DNA of 64,000 bases from CAWIMX01 sp963792785 (GTDB lineage: Bacteria; Acidobacteriota; Vicinamibacteria; Vicinamibacterales; CAVVIG01), in the NCBI GenBank assembly GCA_963792785.1, contig CAWBXO010000001.1, positions 620,001-684,000 on the forward strand, read 5' to 3'. Shown here one piece after another: positions 20,109 through 31,793 of the stretch; positions within the stretch are counted from its first letter, which is position 1, and the number at the start of each line of letters is the position of its first letter. A program made the position numbers and the translations under genes. The notes under the pieces were generated by a model. That model worked only from the letters and a program-made list of their open reading frames with translations, was not told the origin of the DNA and searched no databases.

Positions 20109-20652
20109 GACCGACCCCGCCCCCGCGTCCTCCGACTCCGGGGCGGCGGCCACGTCCAGCGGCTTCGCCGGCTTGAGCGTCCCACGGGCCATCGAGATGC
20201 GGCCCGTCCGGACCATCTCCATCACGCCGTAGGGCCGGAGCACCTCCAGCAGGCTGTCGAATCTTATCCTCGGTCCCCGTCGTTTCGATGATCAGCGACT
20301 CGGGGCTCACGTCCACGATGCGGGCGCGATAGACGTCCACGAGCTGCATCACCTGCGCGCGCGCCTCGCCGGCGGCCGCGACCTTGATGAGCGCGAGGTC
20401 GCGCGAGATGGCCGGCGTCGTCGTGAGGTTCTCGACGCGCCGCACCGGCACCAGCTTGTAGAGGTGCGCCTCGACGCGCCGCGCGCCGTAATCGTCAGTG
20501 TCGACGACGATGGTCATGCGCGAGAGGCCGCGCGTTTCGGTGTGCCCGACCGTGAGCGACTCGATGTTGAACGCGCGCCGGCGGAAGAGCGACGCCACGC
20601 GGTTCAGCACGCCCGGTTTGTTGTCGACGTAGGCCGCAAATGTATACAGCAT
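20106..20652 (-). CDS. ilvN: Acetolactate synthase small (regulatory) subunit, one frameshift
   Basis: Regulatory subunit that binds valine through an ACT domain: AAYVDNKPGVLNRVASLFRR, FNIESLTVGHTETRGLSRMT. The second half carries the C-terminal dimer domain (ISRDLALIKV...). A break near 20263 (one extra base after TEDKI) moves the frame to DSLLEVLRPYGVMEMVRTGR, ending at the TGA 20106-20108. Uncorrected, the frame would end at 20089 with a nonsense tail. The start is 6 nt after the ilvB stop. Confidence 0.9.
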
Positions 20653-20658
20653 GGTCCC

Positions 20659-22367
20659 TCAGTCCGCCGCGGTTTCCACGATGGGCGATGGGCGCCGGAT
20701 CATCTTGTGCAGATCCGCGCCGGCCGGCACCATCGGGTACACCGAGTCTTCCTGCTCTACCTGGAAATCGATCAGCGCGGCCTTGCCCGAGCGCCGGGCC
20801 GCCTCGACGGCCCCCTTCACCTCGCCCCGCGTCTTCACGGTGTGGCCCGCGATGCCGTACGCCTCGGCGAGCTTCGCGAAGTTGGGCCCGATGAGCGGCG
20901 TCGCTGCGTAGCGGCGCTCGTAGAAGAACTCCTGCCACTGGCGCACCATGCCCAGGTAGCCGTTGTTGATGACGGCGATGTTCACGTCCAGGCCCTCCTG
21001 GACGATCGTCGCCAGTTCGGGCGAGCGTCATCTGGAAGCCGCCGTCCCCCGCCACGACCCACACTTCGGCGTCCGGGCACGCGACCTTGGCGCCGATCGC
21101 CGCCGGCAGCGCGAAACCCATCGTCCCGAGCCCGCCCGAGGTGATGAGCGAGCGCGACGATTCGTGCTTGTAGTACTGCGCTTCCCACATCTGGTGCTGC
21201 CCCACGTCGGTCACGACGACGGCCTTGCCGTCGGTGAGGCGCCAGAGATCGTTGATCACGTGCGCAGCGTACAGGTGGCCGTTGTCGGGCAGATTCTGGA
21301 TGTCGCGCACGGCGGCGTCGCCCTTCATGGCGGCGATCGAGTCGAGCCACGGCCGGCGCTGCCCCGGCTTCACGTGCGGCAGCCACTCCTGAATCGCGGT
21401 CCGCAGATCCTTCGCGATGGCCACGTCCACGCGCACGTTCTTGTTCAGCTCCGCGCGATCGATGTCGACGTGGATCTTGCGCGCCCCCTGCGCGTAGGTC
21501 TTGAGGTTGCCGGTGACGCGGTCGTCGAACCGCATGCCCAGGGCGATGAGGAGATCCGACTCCTGGATCGCGTGGTTCACCCACGTCTCGCCGTGCATGC
21601 CCATCATGCCGAGGTTGAGATCGTGCGACGCGGGGATGCCGCCCAGCCCGAGCAGCGTGACGGCGATCGGGATGCCGGCGCGCTCGGCGAACGCCAGAAC
21701 CTCCCGCTCGGCGCCCGACAGCATGATCCCGTGGCCGGCGAGGATCAGCGGGGCGTTCGGCCGCGTTGATCAGGTCCACGGCTTCCTGCCAGGTCCCGTC
21801 GCCGGGCAGCGCGTCGTCGCGCGTCTCGACGATCGGCGCCACCGCGGCGTTCCAGTCCACCTCGGCCGACCCCTGTTGCGCGTCCTTCGTGATGTCCACG
21901 AGCACGGGCCCGGGGCGGCCCGAGCGCGCCACGGCGAAGGCCTCGCGCACGGCCGGCGCCACGTCCTCGGCGCGCGTCACCAGGTAGTTGTGCTTGGTGA
22001 TCGGAATCGTGATGCCGGTGATGTCGGTCTCCTGGAACGCGTCCGATCCGATCATGCGGCTGCCCACCTGTCCGGTGATGCAGACGATCGGCGAGGAGTC
22101 CATCATCGCCGTCGCGATGCCGGTGACCATGTTCGTGGCGCCCGGGCCCGAGGTGGCCACGGCGACGCCGACGCGGCCGCTCGCGCGCGCGTAACCGTCG
22201 GCCATGTGCGTGGCCCCCTGCTCGTGCCGCACGAGGATGTGCCGGATCGGATACGCGAGCATCGCGTCGTACGCCGGCAGAATGGCCCCGCCCGGATACC
22301 CGAACACGTCGGTCACCCCTTCGCGGACCAGCGATTCCCAGAGCATCTGCGCGCCTGTCAGTTTCAT
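20659..22367 (-). CDS. ilvB: Acetolactate synthase large subunit (two frameshifts)
   Basis: ThDP-dependent catalytic subunit that makes acetolactate or acetohydroxybutyrate. FGYPGGAILPAYDAM and RHEQGATHMADGYARA (catalytic Glu) lie in the PYR domain, FDDRVTGNL in the central domain, and VAGDGGFQMT...NNGYLGMVRQWQ is the ThDP-binding motif. Breaks near 21762 and 21025 each restore with one base. The product is ~565 residues. It lies between ilvD (with a repeat-filled gap) and ilvN. Confidence 0.94.
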
Positions 22368-22379
22368 AGTGCCTTCCTG

Positions 22380-22450
22380 TAGCCCTTAGCCCTTCGCCGT
22401 TAGCCGTTCACGCCACCAGCCAGCCAACGGCTAATGGCTTACGGCTAACA
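22380..22450 (-). repeat. Inverted short-period repeat after ilvD
   Basis: The left arm has TAGCCCTTAGCCCTTCGCCG-like units and the right arm AACGGCTAATGGCTTACGGC-like units, about 25 nt each. They form an imperfect hairpin in the 84-nt gap between the ilvD stop (22452) and the ilvB start. Confidence 0.8.
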
Positions 22451-22451
22451 T

Positions 22452-24114
22452 CTATCCCGTCGTGGCGCCCACGGATGCCGATCCGACGAGCCGCGCGTAC
22501 TTGCTCATCACGCCGCTCGCATACCGCGGCGCCGGCGCCTTCCAGGCCGCCAGCCGCTTCTTGATCTCCGCCTCCGGCACGTCGAGGTCGAGCGTCAGCT
22601 TGTCCAAATCGATCGCGATCGTGTCGCCCTCGCGCACCGCCGCGATCGGCCCGCCGTGCGCCGCTTCCGGCGCCACGTGCCCGATCGCGAAGCCGCGCGT
22701 CGCGCCCGAGAACCGGCCGTCGGTGATGAGGGCGATGTTCTGGAGGCCCGCGCCGACGATCGCCGCCGTGACGGCGAGCATCTCGCGCATCCCCGGGCCG
22801 CCGCTCGGCCCCTCGTAGCGGATGACCACCACGTCGTTCGGCTCGATGCGCTGCTGCTGCACGGCCTCGAACGCCGCCTCCTCGCTCTCGAACACGCGCG
22901 CGGGGCCCCGGTGCTGTTTGCGCTCGGTGCCCGACAGCTTGACCACCGCGCCCTCCGGCGCCAGCGTCGCCGCGCAGGATCACCAGCCCGCCCCGCTTCT
23001 TGATCGGCTTGTCGTGCGGCGCGATGACCTCCTGCCCCGGCGTCTCCTTTGCCCCCGCGGCCTCCTCGGCGACGGTCTTGCCCGTCACCGTCGACGGCCG
23101 GCTGGAGCCAGCCGCCCTCCGCGAGCCGACGCCCGAACAGCCGGCTGCCGCCCGCCTCGAACATCTCCGCGGCGACGAAGCGGCCCGACGGCTTGAGGTC
23201 CGCGAGCAGCGGGACGCGATCGCCCACGGGGTTGAAATCGTCGAGCGTGAGGGCCACGCCGGCTTCGCGCGCGATCGCCAGCAGGTGCAGCACCGCGTTG
23301 GTCGACCCGCCGGTCGCCGCCACCGAGGCGATCGCGTTCTCGAGCGCGGCCCGCGTGATGATGTCGCGCGGCTTCACGCCCGACGCGGCACAGTTGCACC
23401 GCCAGCGCGCCTATCTGCGCGCGCCACGCCGGCCTTGCGCGAGTCGGTCGCCGGCACGCTGCCGCTCCCGAGGGCGAGACGATCCCGAGAAACTCGACGG
23501 CCAGCGCCATGGTGTTGGCGGTGAACTGACCGCCGCAGGCGCCGGCGCCCGGGCAGGCGCTGTCTTCCAGCTCGCAGAGCCGCGCGTCGCTCATCCGCCC
23601 GGCCGCGTTCGCCCCGACGGCCTCGAACACGTCCTGGATCGTCACTTCATGGCCTTCGAAATGGCCGGCCGCGATCGAGCCGCCGTAGAGCACGACGCCG
23701 GGCACGTTCAGCCGCGCCAGCGCCATCACGCCGCCGGGGATCGTCTTGTCGCACCCGACGAGCACGACGACGGCGTCGAAACCGTTGCCGCGCGCCACCA
23801 GCTCGATCGAGTCGGCGATCACCTCGCGGCTCACGAGCGATGCGCGCATGCCCTCGGTGCCCATCGTGATCCCGTCGGAGATCGAGACCGTGTTGAACTC
23901 GATCGGCGTCCCGCCGGCCATCCGGATCCCGTCCTTCACATGGGTCGCCAGCTCCCGCAGGTGGAAATTGCACGGGCCCGATCTCGATCCACGTGTTCGC
24001 CACGCCGATGAGCGGCTTCTTCAGGTCGGCGTCGGTCAGGCCAATGGCCTTCAACATCGCCCGGGCGGGCGCCCGGCTCGGTCCGTCGGTCAGCGGATTC
24101 GGCTTCGTCGTCAT
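22452..24114 (-). CDS. ilvD: Dihydroxy-acid dehydratase (frameshifted)
   Basis: Iron-sulfur dehydratase, the third step of branched-chain amino-acid synthesis. LIGVANTWIEIGPCNFHLRE spans the first cluster Cys. VLVGCDKTIPGG and ACPGAGACGGQFTANTM hold further cluster ligands. The C-terminal domain includes VIRYEGPSGGPGMREML and LITDGRFSGATRGFAIGHV. At least four breaks (near 23975, 23470, 23400, 22972) divide it. The ATG at 24114 overlaps the inferred pheA stop as ATGA. Confidence 0.92.
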
Positions 24115-24975
24115 GACACCTTCTCGAAAGGACCCGGCAGCCGCGCGCTCGCGCGCCTTCCAGCGCGCGTAGGACCCGAGCACCCGCAGCATCGGCGCGA
24201 ACTCCGCCAGGTGCGCGAGCGCCCGCGCGCAGGATGGCTCGTCCTGCGCCGACGCCAGGTCGACGTAAAAGAGATACTCCCAGGGCCGGCCCGGAATCGG
24301 CCGCGACTCGAGCTTCGTCAGGTCCACGCCTCGCAGCGCGAACGCCGCTCAGCGCCTTGAAGAGCGACCCGGGCTCGTTGGGCAGCGTGAAGACGATCGA
24401 CGTCTTGTCCGCCGGCGCGGCCCCGATCGGCTCGCGGCCGATCACGATGAAGCGCGTGACGTTGTGGTCGTGGTCCTGGATCCCGGCGGCGAGCGACACC
24501 AGCCCGAACACCTCGCCTGCCCGCGCCGAGGCGATCGCCGCCGCATCGCTTAGCCGCTCGTCGGCGATCAGCTTCGCGCTGCCCGCCGTGTCGTAGGTGG
24601 CGATGATCTCCACGCCCGAGAGCGTCCGCAGGAAGCGCTCGCACTGCGCCAGCCCTGCGGGTGCGAGTAGACGCGCTTCAGGCCGCCGATCGTCGTGCCC
24701 GGCAGCGCGAGCAGGTGGTGCACCACGGGCAGTTCCACTTCCCCGACGATGGGCAGGTCGTGCTCGAGCAGCAGATCGTAGTTGCGGTGGATGCTCCCGC
24801 CGATCGAGTTCTCGATCGGCAGCACGCCGTGCGCAGCCGTTCCGCTCTCCACGGCGCGGAACACGTCGTCGAACGACTTGCACGGCATGGGGTCAGCGAC
24901 CCCAGGGGCCTCCGCCGCCCGGCCCGCCGCCGCCTCGCTGAACGCGCCCGGCTCCCCCTGGAATGCGATCTTCAC
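24111..24975 (-). CDS. pheA: Prephenate dehydratase (frameshifted)
   Basis: Converts prephenate to phenylpyruvate in phenylalanine synthesis. It starts KIAFQGEPGAFSEAAAG, then GVLPIENSIGGSIHRNYDLL, and has the catalytic-site region TYDTAGSAKLI and a C-terminal ACT domain (FTLPNEPGSLFKALS; ESRPIPGRPWEYLFYVDL), the phenylalanine sensor. There is no chorismate mutase domain. Breaks lie near 24657, 24345, 24232 and 24128. The start is taken as GTG 24975-24973 with AGGGAGAGG upstream; an ATG at 25062 would place the terminator hairpin inside the gene. It is the first gene after the attenuator. Confidence 0.9.
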
Positions 24976-25009
24976 GTCTCTCGGTCCTCTCCCTGCCTCA
25001 AAAGCAAAA

Positions 25010-25041
25010 GGGCCATCCTCCGTCTTTTCGGATGATGGCCC
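25010..25041 (-). terminator. Attenuator terminator (strands 3:4) of the pheA-ilv leader
   Basis: On the minus strand GGGCCATCATCCG (25041-25029) pairs with CGGAGGATGGCCC (25022-25010) at 12 of 13 positions across a 6-nt A-rich loop. TTTTGCTTTTG follows. This is a classic intrinsic terminator, placed 34 nt before the pheA start, so it must be bypassed for the operon to be expressed. Confidence 0.9.
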
Positions 25042-25105
25042 CCGGTAACTCTCGCCGGTCATGCCGGTCGAGGGGTCATATCATCCGCTGGCCCGCACCC
25101 CGACC
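25029..25105 (-). promoter_or_regulatory. Antiterminator and pause elements of the pheA-ilv attenuator
   Basis: Alternative pairings on the minus strand. Strand 2 (CGGATGAT, 25087-25080, plus ACCCC further 3') can pair with strand 3 (GGGGGCCATCATCCG, 25043-25029): 8 bp plus CCCC/GGGG, which excludes the terminator. Strand 1 (GGTCGGGGT, 25105-25097, made of leader Val codons) can pair with ACCCCTCGACC (25076-25066) with one bulge, which frees strand 3 to terminate. The leader stop codon lies in strand 2. Confidence 0.75.
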
Positions 25106-25170
25106 ACGGGGACGAGGCGAACGACCCGGACACCGACGGCGGGAAAGAGCGGGGACGTGCGGCGGAACAT
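25081..25170 (-). CDS. Valine-rich leader peptide of the pheA-ilvDBNC operon
   Basis: A 29-codon ORF starting MFRRTSPLFPAVGVRVV and ending VGVRASG. Val is at residues 12, 14, 16, 17, 20, 22, 23 and 25 (8 of 29) and Leu at 8 and 19. The Val codons overlap strand 1 of the attenuator and the TGA lies in strand 2, the arrangement expected when ribosome stalling on scarce Val-tRNA selects the antiterminator. The ATG lies only ~10 nt after the -10 box, so the transcript has almost no 5' leader and no visible Shine-Dalgarno. Confidence 0.8.
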   Translation of the reverse strand: MFRRTSPLFPAVGVRVVRLVPVVGVRASG

Positions 25171-25179
25171 GTTCTGCTG

Positions 25180-25208
25180 ATTACAGCGTCGTTTGGGCGT
25201 ACGGTCAA
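25180..25208 (-). promoter_or_regulatory. Promoter of the pheA-ilvDBNC operon
   Basis: Minus strand TTGACC (25208-25203), a 17-nt spacer and TGTAAT (25185-25180) give a strong sigma70-type promoter. The predicted start is ~4 nt before the leader-peptide ATG. A second TATAAT (25232-25227) lies upstream without a clear -35. The rest of the 24976-25311 gap holds the leader and attenuator, plus a GGGCGGGT-like tract after the dcd stop (25262-25311). Confidence 0.8.
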
Positions 25209-25311
25209 ATCGATTCTTTTTACGAGATTATAACCAAAGCTAATAGAAACGGCTCTGTGATAAATCCTGTCTATACCAACCTGCCCTACCCGCCCGGCCA
25301 GCCCACCCGCC

Positions 25312-25868
25312 CTAGAGCCGCGGCAGGGTGACCTCGACCTGCGCCTGGTACTTCCCCTTCTTGTCGCGATACGACGTGGTGCAGACCTCGTCGCTCTGGA
25401 AGAACAGGACCTGCGCGATGCCCTCGTTGGCGTAGATCTTCGCCGGCAGCGGCGTCGTGTTCGAGATCTCGAGCGTCGACGTGCCCTTCCCACTCCGGCT
25501 CGAACGGCGTCACGTTCACGATGATCCCGCAGCGCGCGTAGGTCGACTTGCCGAGGCACACGGTCAGGACGTCGCGCGGGATGCGGAAGTACTCCACCGT
25601 GCGCGCCAGGGCGAACGAGTTCGGCGGGATGATGCACATGTCGGTTTTGAGGTCCACGAACGACTTCGGATCGAAGTTCTTGGGGTCGACCACGGTGTTG
25701 TTGATGTTCGTGAAGACCTTGAACTCGTCGGCCACGCGGATGTCGTAGCCGTACGACGAGAGCGCCGAACGAGATGACGCCGTCGCGCACCTGATGTTCG
25801 ACGAACGGCTCGATCATCTTGTGCTCGAGCGCCATGCGCGTGATCCAGCTGTCGGGTTTGATCGACAT
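25312..25868 (-). CDS. dcd: dCTP deaminase (two frameshifts)
   Basis: Trimeric enzyme of pyrimidine deoxynucleotide supply, deaminating dCTP to dUTP (or to dUMP in bifunctional forms). It begins MSIKPDSWITRMALEHKMIE. VCLGKSTYARCGIIVNVTPF and EPEWEG are the catalytic and binding motifs. Breaks near 25768 and 25487 each need one base removed, giving 184 residues ending VEVTLPRL. It is followed at once by a GC-rich degenerate repeat. Confidence 0.92.
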
Positions 25869-25880
25869 CGCGTTGGAATC

Positions 25881-26075
25881 CTAGCGTCTGAGGAAGGCCA
25901 CCAGGAGCGTCAGCACGACGCTCAGGACAATCGAGGTGACCACGGGGAAAGCGAACGTGAAGTGGCCGCGCCGCACGACGATGTCGCCGGGGAGGCGCCC
26001 GAACGGCACGCCGAGCAGCATCAGGACGCCGACGCCCGCGATGCCCAGCCCGATCACCAAGAGCAGGCGGCCCAC
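25881..26075 (-). CDS. DUF2905 small membrane protein
   Basis: A 64-residue protein with two membrane helices: LLLVIGLGIAGVGVLMLLG and VVTSIVLSVVLTLLVAF, separated by the family signature GRLPGDIVVRRGHFTFAFP. Function unknown. It often lies near housekeeping genes; here it is between ndk and dcd, 12 nt upstream of dcd. Confidence 0.88.
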   Translation of the reverse strand: MGRLLLVIGLGIAGVGVLMLLGVPFGRLPGDIVVRRGHFTFAFPVVTSIVLSVVLTLLVAFLRR

Positions 26076-26082
26076 GCCGGCC

Positions 26083-26500
26083 TCACACCAGCCTGATGCC
26101 CGGGAAGAAGTAGGCGATCTCGACGGCCGCCGTCTCCGGCGCGTCCGATCCGTGGGTGGCGTTGCGCTCGATCGACTCGGCGAACTCCTTGCGGATCGTC
26201 CCCGCGTCGGCTTTCGCCGGGTCCGTGGCGCCCATGAGCGTGCGCCACTTCTTGATGGCGTCGGGCGCCTCGAGCACGAGCACGACGGCGGGCCCCGACG
26301 ACATGAACTCGGTCAGGCTGGCGAAGAACGGCCGCGCGCGGTGCACGGCGTAGAACCCCTCGGCCTCGGCCCGGGTCAGCTGCACGCGCGCGAGCGCGCG
26401 CAGAGGTGAAGCCCGCCTCCTCGATGCGCTGGATGATGGGCCCGACCTTGCGCCGCGCGACGGCGTCCGGCTTGATGATGGCGAGCGTCCGTTCGCTCAT
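26083..26500 (-). CDS. ndk: Nucleoside diphosphate kinase (one frameshift)
   Basis: Exchanges gamma-phosphate between NTPs and NDPs through a phospho-His. It begins MSERTLAIIKPDAVARRKVG. The active-site region is RNATHGSDAPETAAVEIAYF with the catalytic His in THGSD. A break near 26402 joins the N-terminal and main frames, giving ~138 residues. It lies immediately downstream of korB (1-nt spacing). Confidence 0.94.
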
Positions 26501-27524
26501 CTAGCGGAGCCCGTCCATGATCTCCTCGAGCGCCTCGGGACCCGGGCGCACGCGGTCGAGCGGCAGCGAGGCCAGCGGCTCGTCGACGACGTTGAGCTGC
26601 GTGAGGAAGTCGTCGCGGTCCGGCTCGATGTAGATCAGGCCGGTCGCGAACTCGCCGCGGCGCGCCGTCTCGTGCAGCCGGCGCAGCGCGCCGATCTTGT
26701 CGGTCGCGTCGTAGGCGTCCTCGAGCTTTTTCAGGTAGAGCTTCGAGCCGTCGTGCATCGTCACTTCCTGCGTCGAGCCGGGCTCGTAGTCGACCGCGAT
26801 GTCCTCGAAGAACGGCACGAAGCTCACGTTCCTCGAGCGGATCGTCGTGTTCCTTCACGTACGCGTAGCTCTTGGTCGAGCCCTCGTGGTCGTTGAAGGT
26901 CACGCACGGCGAGATGACGTCGAGCATCACCGTGCCGCGGTGCGCGAGCGCCGCCTTGAGGAGCGAGAGCAGCTGCTTCTTGTCGCCCGAGAACGAGCGC
27001 GCCACGAAGGTGGCGCCGAGCTCGATGGCGAGCGCGCAGGTGTCGATCGGCGGCAGGTCGTTGACGACGCCGGTCTTGAGCTTGGACCCGAGGTCGGCCG
27101 TCGGCGAGAACTGGCCCTTGGTCAGGCCGTAGCAGCCGTTGTCCTCGATGATGTAGATAATCGGCAGGTTGCGGCGCATCAGGTGCACGAACTGGCCGAT
27201 GCCGATCGCGCCGGTGTCGCCGTCGCCGCTGATGCCGATGGCGATGAGCTTGTGGTTCGCCAGCATCGCGCCGGTGCCGACCGACGGCATGCGGCCGTGC
27301 ACGGTGTTGAACCCGTGCGAGCCGCCGAGGAAGTACGCCGGGCTCTTGCTCGAGCAGCCGATGCCCGACAGCTTCACCACCTGGTGCGGGTCGACGCCCA
27401 TCTCGTAGAAGGCGTCGATGATGCGCTCGGAGATCGCGTTGTGGCCGCAGCCGGCGCACAGCGTCGTCTTGCTGCCCTTGTAGATCTGCGGCTCGAGGCC
27501 GATGCGATTCAGTTTGGATGCCAT
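26501..27524 (-). CDS. korB: 2-oxoacid:ferredoxin oxidoreductase beta subunit (one frameshift)
   Basis: ThDP- and Fe-S-binding subunit of a 2-oxoacid (probably 2-oxoglutarate):ferredoxin oxidoreductase. It has LCAGCGHNAISERII (cluster Cys) and VVKLSGIGCSSKSPAYF. The ThDP motif GDGDTGAIGIGQFVHLMRRN pairs with EDNGCYGLTKGQFSPT. A C-terminal break near 26832 is followed by FVPFFEDIAVDYEPG...EEIMDGLR. Location beside korA and sucCD supports a 2-oxoglutarate substrate, though pyruvate cannot be excluded. Confidence 0.92.
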
Positions 27525-27528
27525 CTTC

Positions 27529-27589
27529 GTCTCTGACTCGTGACGTGCGACGTCTCTGACTTGTGACTTGCGATCTGTGCCTTGCGACT
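27529..27589 (-). repeat. 23-nt tandem repeat between korA and korB
   Basis: Two and a half copies of a ~23-nt unit (GTCTCTGACTYGTGACKTGC type) occupy the gap from the korA stop (27588) almost to the korB start. Confidence 0.75.
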
Positions 27590-29499
27590 ACTCTCCGCCG
27601 GTCATGCTGCCCGACCCGGCGACTCGCGCCGGCGTCTTCTTCGCGACCTCGAACCCTTCCTGCGCCAGGATGTCGTCGCTGATGCTCCGCGCGTCGATCG
27701 GCAGGCCGTTGTAGTGCAGCACGCTGCGCAGCTTCGCGATGCGCTCGGGCGGCAGGTCCAGCTTCATGAGCTGCAGCAGCTGGGCGTCGCGGTTCTGCTC
27801 GATGATGTAGAGGCGCTCGTGCGCGTCGATGAACTTCAGCCAGGTCGTCGTTGAACGGATAGGCGCGCAGCCGGAAGTACGACGCCTTGACGTCGGTCTC
27901 CTCGCGCAGCTGGTCGCGGCTCTCGGTGATCGCCCAGTGCGACGTGCCGTAGGCGATGAACCCGATCTTCGCGTCCTTCGACCGGTCTCGACGACCGGCC
28001 GCGGCACGAACTGCCGCGCCGTCTCGAACTTCCGCGCGAGGCGGTCCATGTTGTCCACGTAGTCGTCGGGCGCGCTCGCTGTACTGCGCCTTCGCGTTGT
28101 GGCCGGACCCGCGCGTGAAGTACGCCGGCATGCCGTCGCCCGGCACCGTGCGATACGGGATGCCGTCGCCGTCCACGTCCTTGTAGCGGCCCCAGTCGCC
28201 GCAGCTTCTTGAGCTTCTCCGCCGTCAGCCGCTTGCCGCGGTTGATCGGCCTTGGTCGGATACGTGGAACCCGTCGGACATCCAGTTGTTCATGCCCAGG
28301 TCGAGGTCCATCATCACGAACACCGGCGTCTGGAACTGCTCGGCGAGGTCGAACGCCTCCTGCGCCATCGTGTAGCACTCCTCGACCGAGCACGGGATCA
28401 GCATGATGTGCTTGGTGTCGCCGTGCGAGAGGAACGCCGTCCTGAGACAGGTCGCCCTGCGCCGTGCGCGTCGGCAGGCCCGGTCGAGGGCCCGACGCGC
28501 TGCACGTCGAAGATCACCGCCGGCGTCTCCGCGTAGTAGGCCAGGCCCGGCGAACTCGGCCATCAGCGAGATGCCCGGGCCCGGCCGTCGCCGTCATCGA
28601 CGCGCGCGCCCGCCCAGCCGCGCCGATGACCATGCCGAGCGACGCAATCTCGTCCTCCGCCTGCACGATCGCGAACGTCGCCTTGCCCGTCGTCCTTGTC
28701 GACGCGGTACTTCTTCATGTAGCCGATGAGCGACTCGCAGAGCGACGAGGAGGGCGTAATCGGATACCAGGCGACGACGGTGACGCCGGCCATCATGCAG
28801 CCGATGGCGGCGGCCGCGTTGCCTTCGATGAGAATCTTGCCGGCCGTCTCGTTCATCGGCTCGATCGTGAACGGATCCTGCTTCGTGAAGGTCGCCTCGG
28901 CGTAGTCCCAGCCGGCCTTGAGCGCGCCCGTGTTGAGCGCCACGGCCTTCGGCCTTCTTGCCGAGCTGCTTGGCCGAGCGCCTTGCTCCATCAGCTCGAG
29001 GTCGATGCCGAGCAGCTTCGCCAGGATGCCGTCGTAGATCATGTTGCGCACGAGGCGGCGCAGCTTGGCGTCGGGGCAGACCGGCGCGACCAGCTTGTCG
29101 AACGGCACGGGATAGAAGACCAGGTCGTTGCGCAGCGCGTTCAGCTTCAGCGGCTCGTCGTAGACGACCGCGGCGCCGGGCTCGAGCGTGAGGACGTCTT
29201 CCTTCGCCGTCTCCGGCGTTCATCGCGACGAGGAAGTCGACTTCCTTCTTGCGGGCGATGTAGCCGCGCTTGCTCGCCCGGATGGTGTACCAGGTCGGCA
29301 GCCCGGCGATGTTCGACGGGAACATGTTCTTGCCCGACACCGGCACGCCCATCAGCAGAATCGACCGCAGCAGCACGAGGTTCGCGGTCTGGCTGCCCGA
29401 TCCGTTGACGGTGGCGACTTGAATGCTGAAATCGTTGACGACGCGCTGGCGGTTGGAGGCGGCGTGCTGTTCCTGCACGGCGAGGTCGGTCGGTGACAT
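27588..29499 (-). CDS. korA: 2-oxoacid:ferredoxin oxidoreductase, fused gamma-alpha subunit (many frameshifts)
   Basis: About 630 residues once repaired. The N-terminal gamma domain has ATVNGSGSQTANLVLLRSIL, FPSNIAGLPTWYTIRAS and KRGYIARKKEVDFLVAMN. The alpha domain follows: AAIGCMMAGVTVVAWYPITP, SSSLCESLIGYMKKY, MIGAGWAGARSMTATAGPG, HIMLIPCSVEECYTMAQEAF, then a C-terminal transketolase-like domain ending SGSMTGGE. Around ten single-base breaks interrupt it. The start at ATG 29499 opens MSPTDLAVQEQHAAS. The partner subunit korB follows. Confidence 0.88.
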
Positions 29500-29510
29500 T
29501 GCGAAAGTCC

Positions 29511-30474
29511 TTACAGCGTACTCTGATAGTGAAGTTTGGACGGCATAACTCGATCCAATCGAGTATAGCACGGTCGATTCTTGGCAGGCGTTCTACCAGC
29601 GATCCGCTTCACGATCGCCTCGCCCATATCGGCCGGGCTCTTCACCACGGTGACGCCCGCGGCGGTCAGCGCGGCCATCTTCTCGGCGGCCGTGCCCTTG
29701 CCGCCCGCGATGATGGCGCCGGCGTGGCCCATCCGGCGTCCCGGCGGCGCCGTCTGGCCCGCGATGAAGCCGACGACCGGCTTCTTGAAGTGCGCCTTGA
29801 TCCAGGCCGGCGGCCTCTTCCTCGGCGCTGCCGCCGATCTCGCCGATCATGATCACGGCGTCGGTGTCGGGATCGTCGGCGAACAGCTTCAGCGCGTCGA
29901 TGTGCGTACGTGCCGATGAACGGATCGCCGCCGATGCCGATGCACGTCGTCTGGCCCATGCCGAGCCGGGTGAGCTGGTGGATGGCCTCGTAGGTCAGGG
30001 TGCCGCTCTTCGAGACGATGCCGATGCGGCCCTTCCTTGCAGATGTTCGCGGGGATGATGCCCGCCTTCGCCTTGCCCGGGGAGATGATGCCCGGGACAA
30101 TTCGGGCCCGACCAGCCGCGTCGCCGGCCGCGTCCTTGAGGAACGTCATCGCGCGCATCATGTCGAGCGTCGGGATGCCCTCGGTGATGCAGACGACGAG
30201 CGCGATGCCGGCGTCGGCCGCCTCCATGACGGCGTCGGCCGCGAACGGCGGCGGCACGAAGATCACCGACGCGTTCGCGCCGGTCTTCTCCACCGCCTCG
30301 CCGCACCGTGTCGAAGATCGGCCAGCCCTCGTGGGTCGTGCCGCCCTTGCCCGGCGTCACGCCGCCGACGACCGTGGTGCCGTAGGCCGCGGCCTGCTTC
30401 GCGTGAAACGTGCCCTCGCGGCCGGTCAGGCCCTGCACGAGCAACCGCGTCGACTTATCGATCAGTACAGACAT
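29511..30474 (-). CDS. sucD: Succinyl-CoA synthetase alpha subunit (seven insertions)
   Basis: CoA-binding, phospho-His subunit that makes succinate and NTP from succinyl-CoA. It begins MSVLIDKSTRLLVQGLTGRE; VGGVTPGKGG, GIISPGKAKAG and IGIGGDPFIGT follow. The phosphorylated His lies in GHAGAIIAGGKGTA. Seven one-base insertions, all G in the coding sense, restore a continuous family sequence. The open frame ends at 29511. The natural end is probably ~27 codons earlier (near KRIAGR), because the last stretch holds a 7-bp dyad (29549-29565) and a TATACT. Confidence 0.9.
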
Positions 30475-30553
30475 GACTATCGAACGGCAATTCGACGAAG
30501 TCCGCGAAGGCTCCGGTGCCAGCTTCGTGACGAACTCACGTCTAGCTTCGTGA

Positions 30554-31721
<1,168 letters not shown>

Positions 31722-31793
31722 GACGGCGAGTGATGGTACTGGCGTGCGACTCGCGAACACGTCAACTCCGGAGCCGCACTCTGAGGTAAACTC

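Noticed and set aside
24568..25062. pheA start at ATG 25062
   Set aside because: This would put the intrinsic terminator and its T-run inside the coding region and adds residues with no family match; GTG 24975 begins exactly at the conserved KIAFQG.
29511..30474. Programmed ribosomal frameshifting in sucD and neighbours
   Set aside because: There are up to seven shifts per gene, no slippery heptamers, and the shifts are not at conserved positions; sequencing error is simpler.
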